This document shows, piece after piece, positions 41,493-50,380 of a DNA stretch of 64,000 nucleotides. Origin of the DNA: Mordavella massiliensis. GTDB taxonomy: Bacteria > Bacillota > Clostridia > Lachnospirales > Lachnospiraceae. A program made the translations under genes and the position numbers. The notes beneath the pieces are model-generated. The model was given only the letters and a program-made list of their open reading frames with translations, made no database searches and was not told the DNA's origin. The stretch lies in NCBI RefSeq assembly GCF_016902415.1, contig NZ_JACJLV010000011.1, forward strand, positions 1 through 64,000. The letters run 5' to 3'. Within the stretch, counting starts at the first letter, position 1. Each line of letters starts with the position of its first letter.

Positions 41493-42500
41493 ATGGGCAG
41501 ACGAATCATTACAACAGAAAATCTGGAAGAAGACAGTAAGATAGAAAATCATCTCCGGCCCCAGCTTCTGCAGGATTACGTGGGGCAGGAAAAGACCAAA
41601 GAGACGCTGAAGATCTACATTGAAGCCGCAAAGGCAAGAAATGAGGTGCTGGACCACGTGTTGTTTTACGGGCCTCCGGGGCTTGGAAAGACCACGCTTG
41701 CCGGGATCATTGCCAATGAGATGCAGGTGAATATGAAGATCACCTCCGGGCCGGCGATTGAAAAGCCGGGGGAGATGGCGGCGATCCTGAATAATCTGCA
41801 GGAGGGCGACGTCCTCTTTGTGGATGAGATCCACCGGCTGAACCGGCAGGTGGAGGAGGTCTTGTATCCGGCCATGGAAGACTATGCCATCGACATTATG
41901 ATCGGCAAAGGAGCCAGCGCCCGGTCGATCCGGCTGGACCTGCCAAAGTTTACGCTGGTGGGAGCCACCACCCGGGCGGGCATGCTGACAGCGCCTCTTA
42001 GGGACCGTTTTGGTGTGGTCAACCGGATGGAATACTATACGGTGGAGGAATTAAAGACCATTATCCTGAGATCGGCGAAGGTGCTGGAAGTAGGGATTGA
42101 CGACCGGGGAGCCGAGAGCCTGGCCAGACGGTCCAGGGGAACACCGAGACTGGCCAACCGTCTGTTAAAGAGGGTGCGGGATTTTGCGCAGGTCCGGTTT
42201 GACGGCCACATTACCAAAGAGGTGGCGGATTATGCGCTGGATCTTCTGGACGTGGATAAAGAGGGGCTGGATCAGACAGACCGGGATCTTCTCCTTGCCA
42301 TGATCGAGAAATTTGGCGGCGGACCGGTGGGACTTGACACTCTTTCGGCTGCGCTTGGCGAGGATGCAGGCACCATAGAAGACGTTCTGGAGCCTTACCT
42401 TCTGAAGAACGGTTTTATCCAGAGAACGCCAAGGGGAAGGGTTGTGACAGACCATGCATACCGGCATCTGGGAATTTCCCGCGAAAAAGATGAAAAATAG
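41493..42500 (+). CDS. ruvB: Holliday junction branch migration helicase RuvB
   Basis: AAA+ motor of RuvAB. 335 residues with [12 protein letters not shown] at the start, Walker [10 protein letters not shown], Walker [11 protein letters not shown], sensor 1 [10 protein letters not shown] followed by arginine finger LRDRFG, and the C-terminal winged helix that ends in RTPRGRVVT. All normal for the family. Downstream is a separate promoter for zapA. Confidence 0.98.
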   Translation: MGRRIITTENLEEDSKIENHLRPQLLQDYVGQEKTKETLKIYIEAAKARNEVLDHVLFYGPPGLGKTTLAGIIANEMQVNMKITSGPAIEKPGEMAAILNNLQEGDVLFVDEIHRLNRQVEEVLYPAMEDYAIDIMIGKGASARSIRLDLPKFTLVGATTRAGMLTAPLRDRFGVVNRMEYYTVEELKTIILRSAKVLEVGIDDRGAESLARRSRGTPRLANRLLKRVRDFAQVRFDGHITKEVADYALDLLDVDKEGLDQTDRDLLLAMIEKFGGGPVGLDTLSAALGEDAGTIEDVLEPYLLKNGFIQRTPRGRVVTDHAYRHLGISREKDEK

Positions 42501-42529
42501 TTGGTTTTTACGAAGGTTTAGTTTATAAT
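42501..42529 (+). promoter_or_regulatory. Promoter of zapA
   Basis: TTGGTT (42501-42506), 17-base spacer, TATAAT (42524-42529), 36 bases before the zapA start. Confidence 0.7.
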
Positions 42530-42565
42530 AGGTATCAAGATTACGAAAGTTCGAGGAGGCTATTC

Positions 42566-42979
42566 ATGGCATCATCAAAAAACTATACGGAAGTACTGAT
42601 CGGAGGAAAGGTGTTTACACTCAGCGGATTTGAGAGCGAAGAGTATCTGCAGAAGGTGTCTACTTACCTCAATCATAAAATCGAAGAGTGCTCAAGCAGC
42701 GAGGGTTACCGCAAGCAGAGCGCAGAGACCAGAAGTATCCTGCTGGCCCTGAATATTGCAGACGATTACTTTAAGGCCAAGAAGCAGGGAGGCACTCTGG
42801 AGAGCGACATTGAGACAAAGGATAAGGAGATGTATGATCTGAAACATGAACTGATCTCCGTCCAGATCAAACTGGAAAATGCAGAAAAGGCAATGGACAA
42901 GCTGAAAGAAGAGAATAAAGATCTTCAGATGAAGATCGTTCAGCTTGAGACCGAGATTAAGAATAATCGTAAAAAATAG
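42566..42979 (+). CDS. zapA: Cell division protein ZapA
   Basis: Small FtsZ-ring bundling protein. 137 residues: the N-terminal ZapA domain (EVLIGGKVFTLSGFESEEYLQKV) and a long C-terminal coiled coil (about 75-133) rich in Glu/Lys/Leu heptads. It is longer than B. subtilis ZapA (85 residues) because of the extended coil, a common form in Lachnospiraceae. Own promoter and terminator. Confidence 0.88.
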   Translation: MASSKNYTEVLIGGKVFTLSGFESEEYLQKVSTYLNHKIEECSSSEGYRKQSAETRSILLALNIADDYFKAKKQGGTLESDIETKDKEMYDLKHELISVQIKLENAEKAMDKLKEENKDLQMKIVQLETEIKNNRKK

Positions 42980-43001
42980 GCTGTCTGTGGACAGCCTTTT
43001 T
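42978..43001 (+). terminator. Intrinsic terminator overlapping the zapA stop codon
   Basis: Stem AGGCTGTC/GACAGCCT with a TGTG loop followed by five Ts. The first stem bases lie within or next to the stop codon. Confidence 0.88.
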
Positions 43002-43030
43002 CAATCATGGCGAAAATACGGGAGTAGGAT

Positions 43031-45187
43031 ATGAGAAAACGCGATGTGGAGATCCTGGCACCGGCCGGATCTTTTGAGTGTCTGAAGGCCGCGGTCTGTG
43101 CCGGGGCGGATGCAGTGTATGTGGGCGGGAGCCGGTTTGGGGCCCGGGCCTACGCAGATAATTTTAAAGAAGCAGAATTGCTGGAGGCGCTGGACTATGT
43201 GCATCTGCACGGGCGCAAACTCTATCTGACGGTCAATACGCTTTTAAAGGAGCAGGAGATCGGTGACCTTGCAGGCTTTCTCCTGCCTTATTACCGGCAG
43301 GGTCTGGACGGTGTGATCGTACAGGACTTTGGGGCTGGGGAGCAGATCCGGAACTGTTTCCCGGATCTGGAGCTTCACGCCAGTACGCAGATGACTGTGA
43401 CGGGCGCGGCGGGCGCCGCATTTTTAAAGGAACACGGGTATGTGCGGGTGGTTCCGGCAAGGGAACTGTCTCTGGAAGAGATCCGGCATATCAAAGAGGA
43501 GACCGGGATGGAGGTGGAGTGCTTTGTCCACGGGGCGCTCTGTTACTGTTATTCCGGACAGTGCCTTTTGAGCAGTATGATCGGCGGACGAAGCGGCAAC
43601 CGGGGGCAATGCGCCCAGCCCTGCCGCCTGCCCTACAGCGTGGAAGGGGGAAGGAGCGGGGATCTGTTAAGTCTGAAGGATCTTTGTACCATAGATCTTC
43701 TGCCGGAACTTCTGAAGGCAGGCATCGATTCTTTTAAGATCGAAGGCCGGATGAAGCAGCCAGATTATGTATACCGGGTAACGGAGATCTACCGGAAGTA
43801 TGCAAGCCTCTGCTTGCAGGGAAAAGAGGATCCGGTGTCGGAAGAGGACAGAAACCACCTGTTCCGGGCATATCAGAGGAGGGGATATACACAGGGATAT
43901 TATCTCCGGCATAACGGAAAAGACATGATCTCCTTAAAAAGACCGGCAGTCCGGGAAGAGGAAGAAGGCGGGCTTCCGGAATGGAAAATACAAGAAAAAA
44001 TTAATGGGAAATTCATAATTTCTCCAGGGAAACGTGTTAAACTGATACTGGAATGCAAAGATGTGCGTGCCGAGTGTGAAGGTCCTGTGCCGGAACAAGC
44101 AAAAAAACAGCCGCTTACAGCTGACAGGGTGGAAAAGCAGCTGCGAAAGACCGGCCAGACGCCGTTTGTGTTTGAGCATCTTGAGATTCAGATGGACGGG
44201 GATTTCTTCCTGCCAATGCAGGCAGTCAATGAACTTCGAAGAGAAGGGCTTCAGGATCTAGAGGACAGGATCCTGCAAACATACCGGAGAGACCCGGAGG
44301 CCGGAGAAGTGATCCCGGCAGAAGAAGACGTTCTTCTTACATCCTGCAGTGCAAAGGAAGAAAAAGATCCTGGAACCCCGGAGACGGTTCTTTCTGTCAG
44401 CGTGCAGAGCGCAGGGCAGTTTACCGAGGCGGCCGCTATGGAAGGGGTCGGAAGGATCTATGTGGACAGCCGGATCGGAAACCGTCCCGTTGTGCGAAGT
44501 GTGATGGAAAAGACCAGCGGGGAACGGGAGTATTACCTTGCGATGCCTTATATTTTCCGGGAAGACGTGGAAAAGGTTTTTGAAGAGGAATATGGAGAAA
44601 GCCTGGAAGCCTTTGACGGTGTGCTGATCCGGAACCTGGAAAGCCTTATGTGGCTTCGGAAAAAAGGCTATACAAAACCTGTCCGGGGGGATTATAATCT
44701 CTATGTATGCAACCGGGAAAGCCGAAAGTTCCTGCACAGACAGGGGCTTGCATCTGTTACCGCCTCTGTGGAGCTTCATGAACGGGAGCTGGCACAGCTT
44801 GGGATCCGGGGAGAGACGATGATCGTCTACGGTTTCCAGCCGGTGATGGTGACGGCAAACTGTATCCGCAAGACCACAGGCGGATGTGAGAAAAAAAGCG
44901 GATACCTGTATCTTTCTGACCGGTACAGGAAAAAGTTTGCAGTCAGGAACTGTTGTGAATATTGTTATAATATCATATATAATTCTGCCCCGTTATTTCT
45001 TGCGGATCAGGCGGACAAGATCCGGAGTCTTAACCCCGGAGAGGTGCGGCTTGATTTTTGCACAGAAAGTGCGGAAGAAGTAAGAGAGATCACCGGACAA
45101 TACCGGAGAGCCTTTCTGGAAGGGAAACCTGTGAAGACCCCGGAGACGGAGTTTACCAGAGGACATTTTAAGCGGGGCGTAAAGTAG
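43031..45187 (+). CDS. Peptidase U32 family protein (with DUF3656-like C-terminal region)
   Basis: 718 residues. The N-terminal U32 domain shows ILAPAGSFECLKAAVCAGAD and the diagnostic CFVHGALCYCYSGQCLLSS followed by GGRSGNRGQCAQPCRLPY. Family members are annotated as collagenase-like peptidases, but several act in tRNA or rRNA hydroxylation (TrhP, RlhA) with clustered cysteines binding Fe-S. The central part (about 380-450) matches the DUF3656-type insert. The C-terminal cysteines (CIRKTTGGC, NCCEYCYN) fit the Fe-S/RNA-hydroxylation view more than a protease. Precise reaction not assigned. It is followed closely by the FtsW-type gene. Confidence 0.9.
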   Translation: MRKRDVEILAPAGSFECLKAAVCAGADAVYVGGSRFGARAYADNFKEAELLEALDYVHLHGRKLYLTVNTLLKEQEIGDLAGFLLPYYRQGLDGVIVQDFGAGEQIRNCFPDLELHASTQMTVTGAAGAAFLKEHGYVRVVPARELSLEEIRHIKEETGMEVECFVHGALCYCYSGQCLLSSMIGGRSGNRGQCAQPCRLPYSVEGGRSGDLLSLKDLCTIDLLPELLKAGIDSFKIEGRMKQPDYVYRVTEIYRKYASLCLQGKEDPVSEEDRNHLFRAYQRRGYTQGYYLRHNGKDMISLKRPAVREEEEGGLPEWKIQEKINGKFIISPGKRVKLILECKDVRAECEGPVPEQAKKQPLTADRVEKQLRKTGQTPFVFEHLEIQMDGDFFLPMQAVNELRREGLQDLEDRILQTYRRDPEAGEVIPAEEDVLLTSCSAKEEKDPGTPETVLSVSVQSAGQFTEAAAMEGVGRIYVDSRIGNRPVVRSVMEKTSGEREYYLAMPYIFREDVEKVFEEEYGESLEAFDGVLIRNLESLMWLRKKGYTKPVRGDYNLYVCNRESRKFLHRQGLASVTASVELHERELAQLGIRGETMIVYGFQPVMVTANCIRKTTGGCEKKSGYLYLSDRYRKKFAVRNCCEYCYNIIYNSAPLFLADQADKIRSLNPGEVRLDFCTESAEEVREITGQYRRAFLEGKPVKTPETEFTRGHFKRGVK

Positions 45188-45195
45188 GTGAAAGA

Positions 45196-46668
45196 TTGGT
45201 CAATATTATCGTTGAAGTATCAAAATATCTGATGATCATACTGATGACAGTATATACGTATCTGTGTTTCAGCATCTTCGGATTTTCTGATCCCGACCGG
45301 AAGAAGCGGCTGCTCAGGAAGCAGAATGTGCTGATGTTTGCCATTCATCTGGTGGCGTTTATGGTCATGTATCTTAAGACAGAGGATATCCGGATGCTGG
45401 CATTTTATCTGATGCAGGTGGTACTGTTTGGGGCTACTATCCTTCTGTATACGAACATTTATCCCAGAGTGTCCAGACTGGTGGTCAACAATATGTGCAT
45501 GCTGTTGTGCGCCGGCATGATCATGCTGACCCGGCTGGATTATGAGAAGGCGGTGAAGCAGTACGTGATCGCCGCAGGCGCGATCGCTATCAGCCTGGTG
45601 GTGCCGGTGATTATCCGGAAATTTAAGCTGTTATCCGAGTGGAGAACTTTTTATGCGGCAGCCGGACTTTTTTCGCTGGCTATCGTAGTGGTGATCGGGC
45701 GGGTGTCCTATGGCGCCATGCTGGGATTCTCCATCGGCGGGATCAATATCCAGCCCTCGGAGCTTGTGAAGATCATTTTCGTGTTTTTTGTGGCGTCCAG
45801 CTTCAAACGGTCCCTGGAGTTCCGCAATATCGTGATTACAACAGCGGTCGCGGCGTTCCATGTACTGATCCTGGTGGTATCCAAAGACCTGGGCGCAGCG
45901 CTGATCATTTTCATTGTTTACCTGGCCATGCTGTATGTGGCGACCAGACAGCCTCTGTATGTGGTGGCGGGCCTGGGCGCAGGAAGCGCGGCGTCTGTAG
46001 CTGCGTATTATCTCTTTAGCCACGTCAGGACCCGTGTGATCGTGTGGAAGGATCCGTTTGCCGCTTACGACAACGGAGGCTACCAGGTGGCCCAGTCCCT
46101 CTTTGCCATCGGGACCGGCGGCTGGTTCGGGCTGGGACTATTCCAGGGAGAACCGGAAACGATCCCCGTGGCGGCAGAGGATTTTATCTTTTCTGCGATC
46201 GCGGAAGAGATGGGGATTATTTTCGCGCTGTGCATCATTCTGGTATGCGTCAGCTGTTATATCATGTTTTTAAATATTGCCATGCAGCTTCACAGCATGT
46301 TTTATAAGATGGTGGCGCTGGGGCTTGGAACCTGTTATATCTTCCAGGTATTTCTTACGATCGGCGGCGTGACGAAGTTTATTCCGTCTACGGGAGTGAC
46401 CCTTCCGCTGGTGAGCTACGGCGGAAGCTCTCTTGTCAGTACGCTGATCATGTTTGCGATCATTCAGGGACTTTATATTTTAAGAGAGGACGAGGAAGAG
46501 ACTATTGAAAGAAAGAAAAAGGAAAAGCTACGAGCAGCTCGAAGCGGACAGGAAGCTCCAAAGAAAAGAAGAAAGGCAGCAGATGTCCCGGAAAGAGCGC
46601 AAGGAAGCGGCCAGAAGAGACAAAAAGAAGTTAAAAGAAAAACGGGCAAGGAACAAAGAGTTCGCTAG
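45196..46668 (+). CDS. FtsW/RodA/SpoVE family peptidoglycan glycosyltransferase
   Basis: SEDS protein that polymerises glycan strands from lipid II together with a class B PBP. 490 residues, about ten helices. Conserved GGINIQPSELVKIIFVFF and the PLVSYGGSSLVSTL motif at the end of the membrane part are present; VSKDLGAALIIFIVYLAML also fits. TTG start behind AGGTGA. The cytoplasmic C-terminal tail (about 430-490) is very basic, and its coding region overlaps the start of the downstream PBP gene in another frame. Whether it acts in division, elongation or sporulation cannot be decided here. Confidence 0.9.
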   Translation: MVNIIVEVSKYLMIILMTVYTYLCFSIFGFSDPDRKKRLLRKQNVLMFAIHLVAFMVMYLKTEDIRMLAFYLMQVVLFGATILLYTNIYPRVSRLVVNNMCMLLCAGMIMLTRLDYEKAVKQYVIAAGAIAISLVVPVIIRKFKLLSEWRTFYAAAGLFSLAIVVVIGRVSYGAMLGFSIGGINIQPSELVKIIFVFFVASSFKRSLEFRNIVITTAVAAFHVLILVVSKDLGAALIIFIVYLAMLYVATRQPLYVVAGLGAGSAASVAAYYLFSHVRTRVIVWKDPFAAYDNGGYQVAQSLFAIGTGGWFGLGLFQGEPETIPVAAEDFIFSAIAEEMGIIFALCIILVCVSCYIMFLNIAMQLHSMFYKMVALGLGTCYIFQVFLTIGGVTKFIPSTGVTLPLVSYGGSSLVSTLIMFAIIQGLYILREDEEETIERKKKEKLRAARSGQEAPKKRRKAADVPERAQGSGQKRQKEVKRKTGKEQRVR

Positions 46669-48037
46669 AGTCACTTATTTCTTTGTCGCGCTGTTTCTGG
46701 TGATGATGGGATATATCGTGTATTTCCAGGTAAAGGAGAGCCGTGACGTCATAAGGAGTCCGTACAATGCAAGGCAGGATTCTTATGCGGACCGGGTTGT
46801 GCGGGGAGACATCACAGACCGGAACGGGAAGGTGCTGGCCCATTCGGAAGTTCAGCCGGACGGCACGGAAGTACGGCAATATCCTTACGGCAGCGACTTT
46901 GCCCATGTGGTCGGATACAGTTCCCAGGGAAAGTCCGGACTGGAATCAGAGATGAATTTTGAACTGCTGACTTCCAACGCCTTTTTCCTGGAAAAGATCC
47001 GGAATGAATTTCAGGACGAGAAAAATATCGGGGATACGGTGGTGACGACCCTGGATGCGGATCTTCAGCAGGCGGCGTCTGCGGCCCTTGGCGGTTATAA
47101 GGGAGCGGTGGTTGTGATGGAACCGTCTACCGGCAAGATCCTGGCCATGGTGTCCAAGCCGGATTATGATCCCAATGGCGTTGCAGCCAACTGGGAGACG
47201 CTGAATTCCGATCCGGACAGCGCGCTTTTAAACCGTGCGACGCAGGGGTTGTATGCGCCGGGCTCCACTTTTAAACTGGTGACAGCCCTGGAGTATATGC
47301 GTGAAAATGCCTCGTACGACAGTTACAGTTATACCTGTACGGGATCGATCCAGCAGGAGGATACGGTGATCCGCTGTTATAACGGCCATGTACACGGGAC
47401 CGTGGATTTCCGGGACAGCCTGGCTTATTCCTGCAACACATCGTTTTGTAATATCGGATTGTCGCTGGATGTGGGCGGTTTCCGGGATACGGCGGAAGAT
47501 CTCTTATTTAATAAAAAACTGCCTTCCGTCCTGCCCTACAGTAAGAGCAGTTTCACACTGGATGGGTCCGGAACAGCGGCAGACCGTATGATGACAGCGA
47601 TGGGACAGGGCAAGACCCAGGTCAGCCCCTACCACATGGCGCTCATCACCAGCGCCATTGCCAACGGCGGCGTGCTGATGAAGCCGTATCTGGTGGATTC
47701 GGTTACGAATTATACCGGTACGGAGATCGATAAAAATATGCCGGAAGAATACCGGACCCTGCTGTCATCAGCAGAGGCGGCGGCCCTGAAGGATTATATG
47801 ACCAGCGTGGTGCAGTATGGAACAGCGACCGCATTGAGCGGTCAGGCCTATACGGCCGCCGGCAAGACCGGCACTGCGGAGTACAGCTCCGACAAGGAGA
47901 AAGACCACTCCTGGTTTGTGGGAATGAGTAATGTGGACAATCCGGAACTGGTGATCAGTGTGATCATTGAAAGCTCTGACGGATCGGCGCGGGCGGTAGA
48001 CGTGGCAAAGCAGGTATTTGACACCTACTATTATTAG
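46583..48037 (+). CDS. Class B penicillin-binding protein (FtsI/PbpA-type transpeptidase)
   Basis: D,D-transpeptidase partner of the preceding SEDS protein. Active-site motifs: STFK (in YAPGSTFKLVT), SCN (YSCNTSFCN) and KTGTAE. One N-terminal membrane helix lies at about 30-50 after a highly basic leader. Start uncertain: ATG at 46583 has GAAAGG 6 bases upstream, giving 484 residues; a TTG at 46505 with GGAAG upstream would give 510. Either way the gene overlaps the end of the FtsW-type gene by 86-164 bases in a different frame. Short class B type without PASTA domains. Confidence 0.9.
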   Translation: MSRKERKEAARRDKKKLKEKRARNKEFARVTYFFVALFLVMMGYIVYFQVKESRDVIRSPYNARQDSYADRVVRGDITDRNGKVLAHSEVQPDGTEVRQYPYGSDFAHVVGYSSQGKSGLESEMNFELLTSNAFFLEKIRNEFQDEKNIGDTVVTTLDADLQQAASAALGGYKGAVVVMEPSTGKILAMVSKPDYDPNGVAANWETLNSDPDSALLNRATQGLYAPGSTFKLVTALEYMRENASYDSYSYTCTGSIQQEDTVIRCYNGHVHGTVDFRDSLAYSCNTSFCNIGLSLDVGGFRDTAEDLLFNKKLPSVLPYSKSSFTLDGSGTAADRMMTAMGQGKTQVSPYHMALITSAIANGGVLMKPYLVDSVTNYTGTEIDKNMPEEYRTLLSSAEAAALKDYMTSVVQYGTATALSGQAYTAAGKTGTAEYSSDKEKDHSWFVGMSNVDNPELVISVIIESSDGSARAVDVAKQVFDTYYY

Positions 48038-48077
48038 AAGGCCGGATGGTTTCAGACGGCCGGAAAAGGAGCCGGAT

Positions 48078-48401
48078 ATGCGGTATTATAAACATCTTTA
48101 TCTTTCGGAAGGCCTGAAGAAAAAGAAAGAGAAGGTTATCCGGAAGCTGGAAAACAACAAAGTACAGATAGAGGTCTATCTCATTACGGTTCCGGAACAG
48201 GGGGAAAACCAGCTGGAGATCCTCAATTCCGCTCTGTTTTTGCAGCCCTCTTTCCCGAAAAAAGAGTATTTTGTCGCAGGGATCGCAAAAGGTTACGAAG
48301 AAGCGCTGGAATTAGTGGAAGAAATGACAAAGGAAGTGTATAATGAGACAAAGGGAGCAGATATCCGTTCCTACATATTAAGAAAAGAACAGGAAGACTA
48401 A
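48078..48401 (+). CDS. Conserved small protein of unknown function
   Basis: 107 residues, no membrane segment, mixed alpha/beta pattern with charged surface (KKKKEKVIRKLENNKVQIEV; GIAKGYEEALELVEEM). I do not recognise a domain. AAAAGGA lies 7 bases before the ATG. It sits between the PBP gene and a DUF2953 gene (which begins two bases after its stop), so it belongs to that operon. Likely cytoplasmic. Confidence 0.75.
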   Translation: MRYYKHLYLSEGLKKKKEKVIRKLENNKVQIEVYLITVPEQGENQLEILNSALFLQPSFPKKEYFVAGIAKGYEEALELVEEMTKEVYNETKGADIRSYILRKEQED

Positions 48402-48402
48402 G

Positions 48403-49443
48403 ATGCTGCATATTTTGTTGTTGGTGTTAAAAATAATCGGAATCATAATTGCAGTGATACTGGGGATACTGGTATTGCTGATCCTTATTATCTTACTGGT
48501 TCCGGTCCGGTACCAGGGAGAGGCCGCGGCAGACGGTACCTGGAAGGGGATCTGTGCAAAGATAAAGGTTCACTGGTTCTTTCATCTCATCGCTTTCTCG
48601 GCGGAATATAAGGACGAAGCATTTTTCTGGAGACTTAGAATTGCCTGGAAGAAGATGGGGACGGACAGTGAGGACGTGCAGGAGCCTGTGGCAGACGAAA
48701 AGACAGAGATAAGGAAGGAGCCTGCAGTAGAAGAGAAGACAGAAATAAAACAGGAATCTGCAGTAGAAGAGAAGACAGAAGTAAGGCAGGAACCTGCAGT
48801 AGAAGAGCAGGCGGAATATAAAGAAAAGGAAGAGGTGAGCGCGGATGAAGCGGGTACAGAGGATCGACTGGAGAAAGAAGAAAAAACAGATACGAAGACT
48901 GAAGAAAATGTGGAAAGGCTTTTGCAGGAGCCTGAAAAAAATGAAGAAGAATCCCAAATACCGCCGGCGGATGAAGAGACTCCGTTCTTATTTGAAAAAA
49001 TAGCGGGCAGGCTGCGCGCATTTTTCCAAAAGATCAAATATACATTTCAGCGTTTATGTGGTAAAATAAAGACGTTGTCAGAAAAGAAAGAGAAAGTGAA
49101 GGAATTTCTGACAGACGAGGTACACCGCAGAGCATTTCAAAAGACAAAAACAGAGTTTTCCCGTCTGATGAGACGGATCCGGCCAAAGAAACTGAAGGGT
49201 ACGGTCCATTACGGGTTTGAAGATCCTTACCATACCGGACAGGTTCTGGCGGCTCTGGGAGTTGCGTATCCATGGCTCGGGGAAGCGGTGTCCGTATACC
49301 CGGACTTCGAGAAACGGATCCTTCAGGGAGATCTCTATGTGAAGGGAACGGTCCGGGCGCTGTATGTAGTTTTGTTGATCTGGAAACTTGTATGGTGTAA
49401 GGATGTGCGTACGACTTATCATCATATCCGGAGTTTTGAGTGA
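48403..49443 (+). CDS. DUF2953 domain-containing membrane protein
   Basis: 346 residues. A membrane helix at about 5-28 is followed by VPVRYQGEAAADG, the start of the DUF2953 region. A long acidic disordered insert (about 85-200) includes four 12-residue repeats. The rest of DUF2953 comes at about 260-346 (GTVHYGFEDPYHTGQVLAAL; RTTYHHIRSFE). In Clostridia the gene regularly precedes gerW/ytfJ, and sporulation involvement is presumed; no activity is known. Its stop codon is 17 bases before the GerW start. Confidence 0.85.
   Translation: MLHILLLVLKIIGIIIAVILGILVLLILIILLVPVRYQGEAAADGTWKGICAKIKVHWFFHLIAFSAEYKDEAFFWRLRIAWKKMGTDSEDVQEPVADEKTEIRKEPAVEEKTEIKQESAVEEKTEVRQEPAVEEQAEYKEKEEVSADEAGTEDRLEKEEKTDTKTEENVERLLQEPEKNEEESQIPPADEETPFLFEKIAGRLRAFFQKIKYTFQRLCGKIKTLSEKKEKVKEFLTDEVHRRAFQKTKTEFSRLMRRIRPKKLKGTVHYGFEDPYHTGQVLAALGVAYPWLGEAVSVYPDFEKRILQGDLYVKGTVRALYVVLLIWKLVWCKDVRTTYHHIRSFE
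48682..48825 (+). repeat. Four tandem 36-bp repeats inside the DUF2953 gene
   Basis: Units at 48682, 48718, 48754 and 48790, each 12 codons, giving variations of EPAVEEKTEIKQ. The middle two differ at only a few bases, the outer ones more. In-frame length changes would not disrupt the protein, so copy number may vary between strains. Confidence 0.9.
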
Positions 49444-49460
49444 TAGAGGAGGATTGGAAA

Positions 49461-49850
49461 ATGGCAGACAATAATTTTAAAGGGACAGTGGATGCTCTGT
49501 TTCAGGGGATCGACGGCGTGGTTTCTTCCAAAACAGTAGTCGGAGATGCGATCCATATCGGAGAGACGATCATTCTTCCGCTGGTGGATGTGTCATTTGC
49601 CGTGGGAGCCGGCGCGTTTAACGCAGAGAAGAAGGAGCGGGGGGCCGGAGGAATCGGCGGAAAGATGACGCCCTGCGCGGTGCTTGTGATCCAGGGCGGA
49701 CATACAAAGCTGGTTAATATTAAGAATCAGGACACGATCACCAAGATCCTGGATATGGTGCCGGATGTGATCGACAAATTTTCATCCGGAAAAGACAGCA
49801 AGATGACGGAAGAAGATGTGATGGATATCCTGGACGACGCAGACATATAA
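49461..49850 (+). CDS. gerW: GerW family sporulation protein (YtfJ)
   Basis: 129 residues. Family features are the central GETIILPLVDVSFAVGAGAF and the Gly-rich GAGGIGGKMTPCAVLVIQGG. In Bacillus the family protein is needed for proper spore germination. ATG at 49461 with GAGGAGG upstream is chosen over a GTG at 49440 that overlaps the preceding stop. Its place right after the DUF2953 gene is conserved in spore formers and supports the assignment. Confidence 0.92.
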   Translation: MADNNFKGTVDALFQGIDGVVSSKTVVGDAIHIGETIILPLVDVSFAVGAGAFNAEKKERGAGGIGGKMTPCAVLVIQGGHTKLVNIKNQDTITKILDMVPDVIDKFSSGKDSKMTEEDVMDILDDADI

Positions 49851-49869
49851 TAGAAAAAAAGGCGGAGGC

Positions 49870-50013
49870 ATGAACTTGAAGCGGGTTGTCGGATTTGCCC
49901 TGTTCTGGGTAGCAGTGGGGATCATTCTCGCGCTGTTTTTGCCAAATACATTTGTGGAAGTGTTATGTGTCTTGCTCTGTATCCTTGCAGGGTACAATCT
50001 GTTTTTCTGCTGA
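49870..50013 (+). CDS. Small two-helix membrane protein (47 residues)
   Basis: Short frame directly after gerW. Almost the whole protein is hydrophobic: one helix about 6-24 (GFALFWVAVGIILALFL) and a second about 28-46, with a KR pair at the N terminus and a Cys at the very end. GGCGGAGG lies immediately before the ATG, which is too close for that start; a TTG two codons later (49876) has ideal spacing and may be the real start. No family recognised. Coding is supported by position, hydrophobic pattern and RBS only. Confidence 0.6.
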   Translation: MNLKRVVGFALFWVAVGIILALFLPNTFVEVLCVLLCILAGYNLFFC

Positions 50014-50048
50014 CCGGAATATTTTCGGAGATTTCAGAAAAATAGTAC

Positions 50049-50077
50049 TTGCTTTTGCAGGATATATCTGTTAGAAT
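50049..50077 (+). promoter_or_regulatory. Promoter of rpmB
   Basis: TTGCTT (50049-50054), 17-base spacer, TAGAAT (50072-50077), 55 bases before the start. Confidence 0.65.
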
Positions 50078-50132
50078 ACTATTGTTGTGAGTCTGGAGAA
50101 CAGATGAATACCGAGTGTTAGGAGGTGCAGTC

Positions 50133-50321
50133 ATGGCAAAATGTGCTATTTGTGAAAAGGGTGCTCACTTTGGAAACAATGTCAGCCACTCTAATAGAAA
50201 AACACCAAAGATGTGGAAATCAAACGTAAAATCAGTTCGTGTAAAGACGGAGAACGGTGGTACAAAGAAGATGTATGTTTGTACTTCTTGCCTGAGATCC
50301 GGAAAAGTAGAGCGTGCTTAA
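50133..50321 (+). CDS. rpmB: 50S ribosomal protein L28
   Basis: 62 residues. MAKCAICEKGAHFGNNVSHS and the C-terminal MYVCTSCLRSGKVERA carry the CxxC pairs of the zinc-binding (C+) form of L28. ATG at 50133 follows TAGGAGGTG. Single gene with its own promoter and terminator, upstream of the asp23-yloV-recG unit as in many Firmicutes. Confidence 0.96.
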   Translation: MAKCAICEKGAHFGNNVSHSNRKTPKMWKSNVKSVRVKTENGGTKKMYVCTSCLRSGKVERA

Positions 50322-50337
50322 GTTGACGGAATAAAAG

Positions 50338-50367
50338 TCCAGGTTCTGTATGAGCCTGGATTTTTTT
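50338..50367 (+). terminator. Intrinsic terminator after rpmB
   Basis: Stem TCCAGGTTC/GAGCCTGGA (one T-G wobble, 5-base loop) followed by seven Ts. Confidence 0.9.
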
Positions 50368-50380
50368 GGTGCAATCCATA

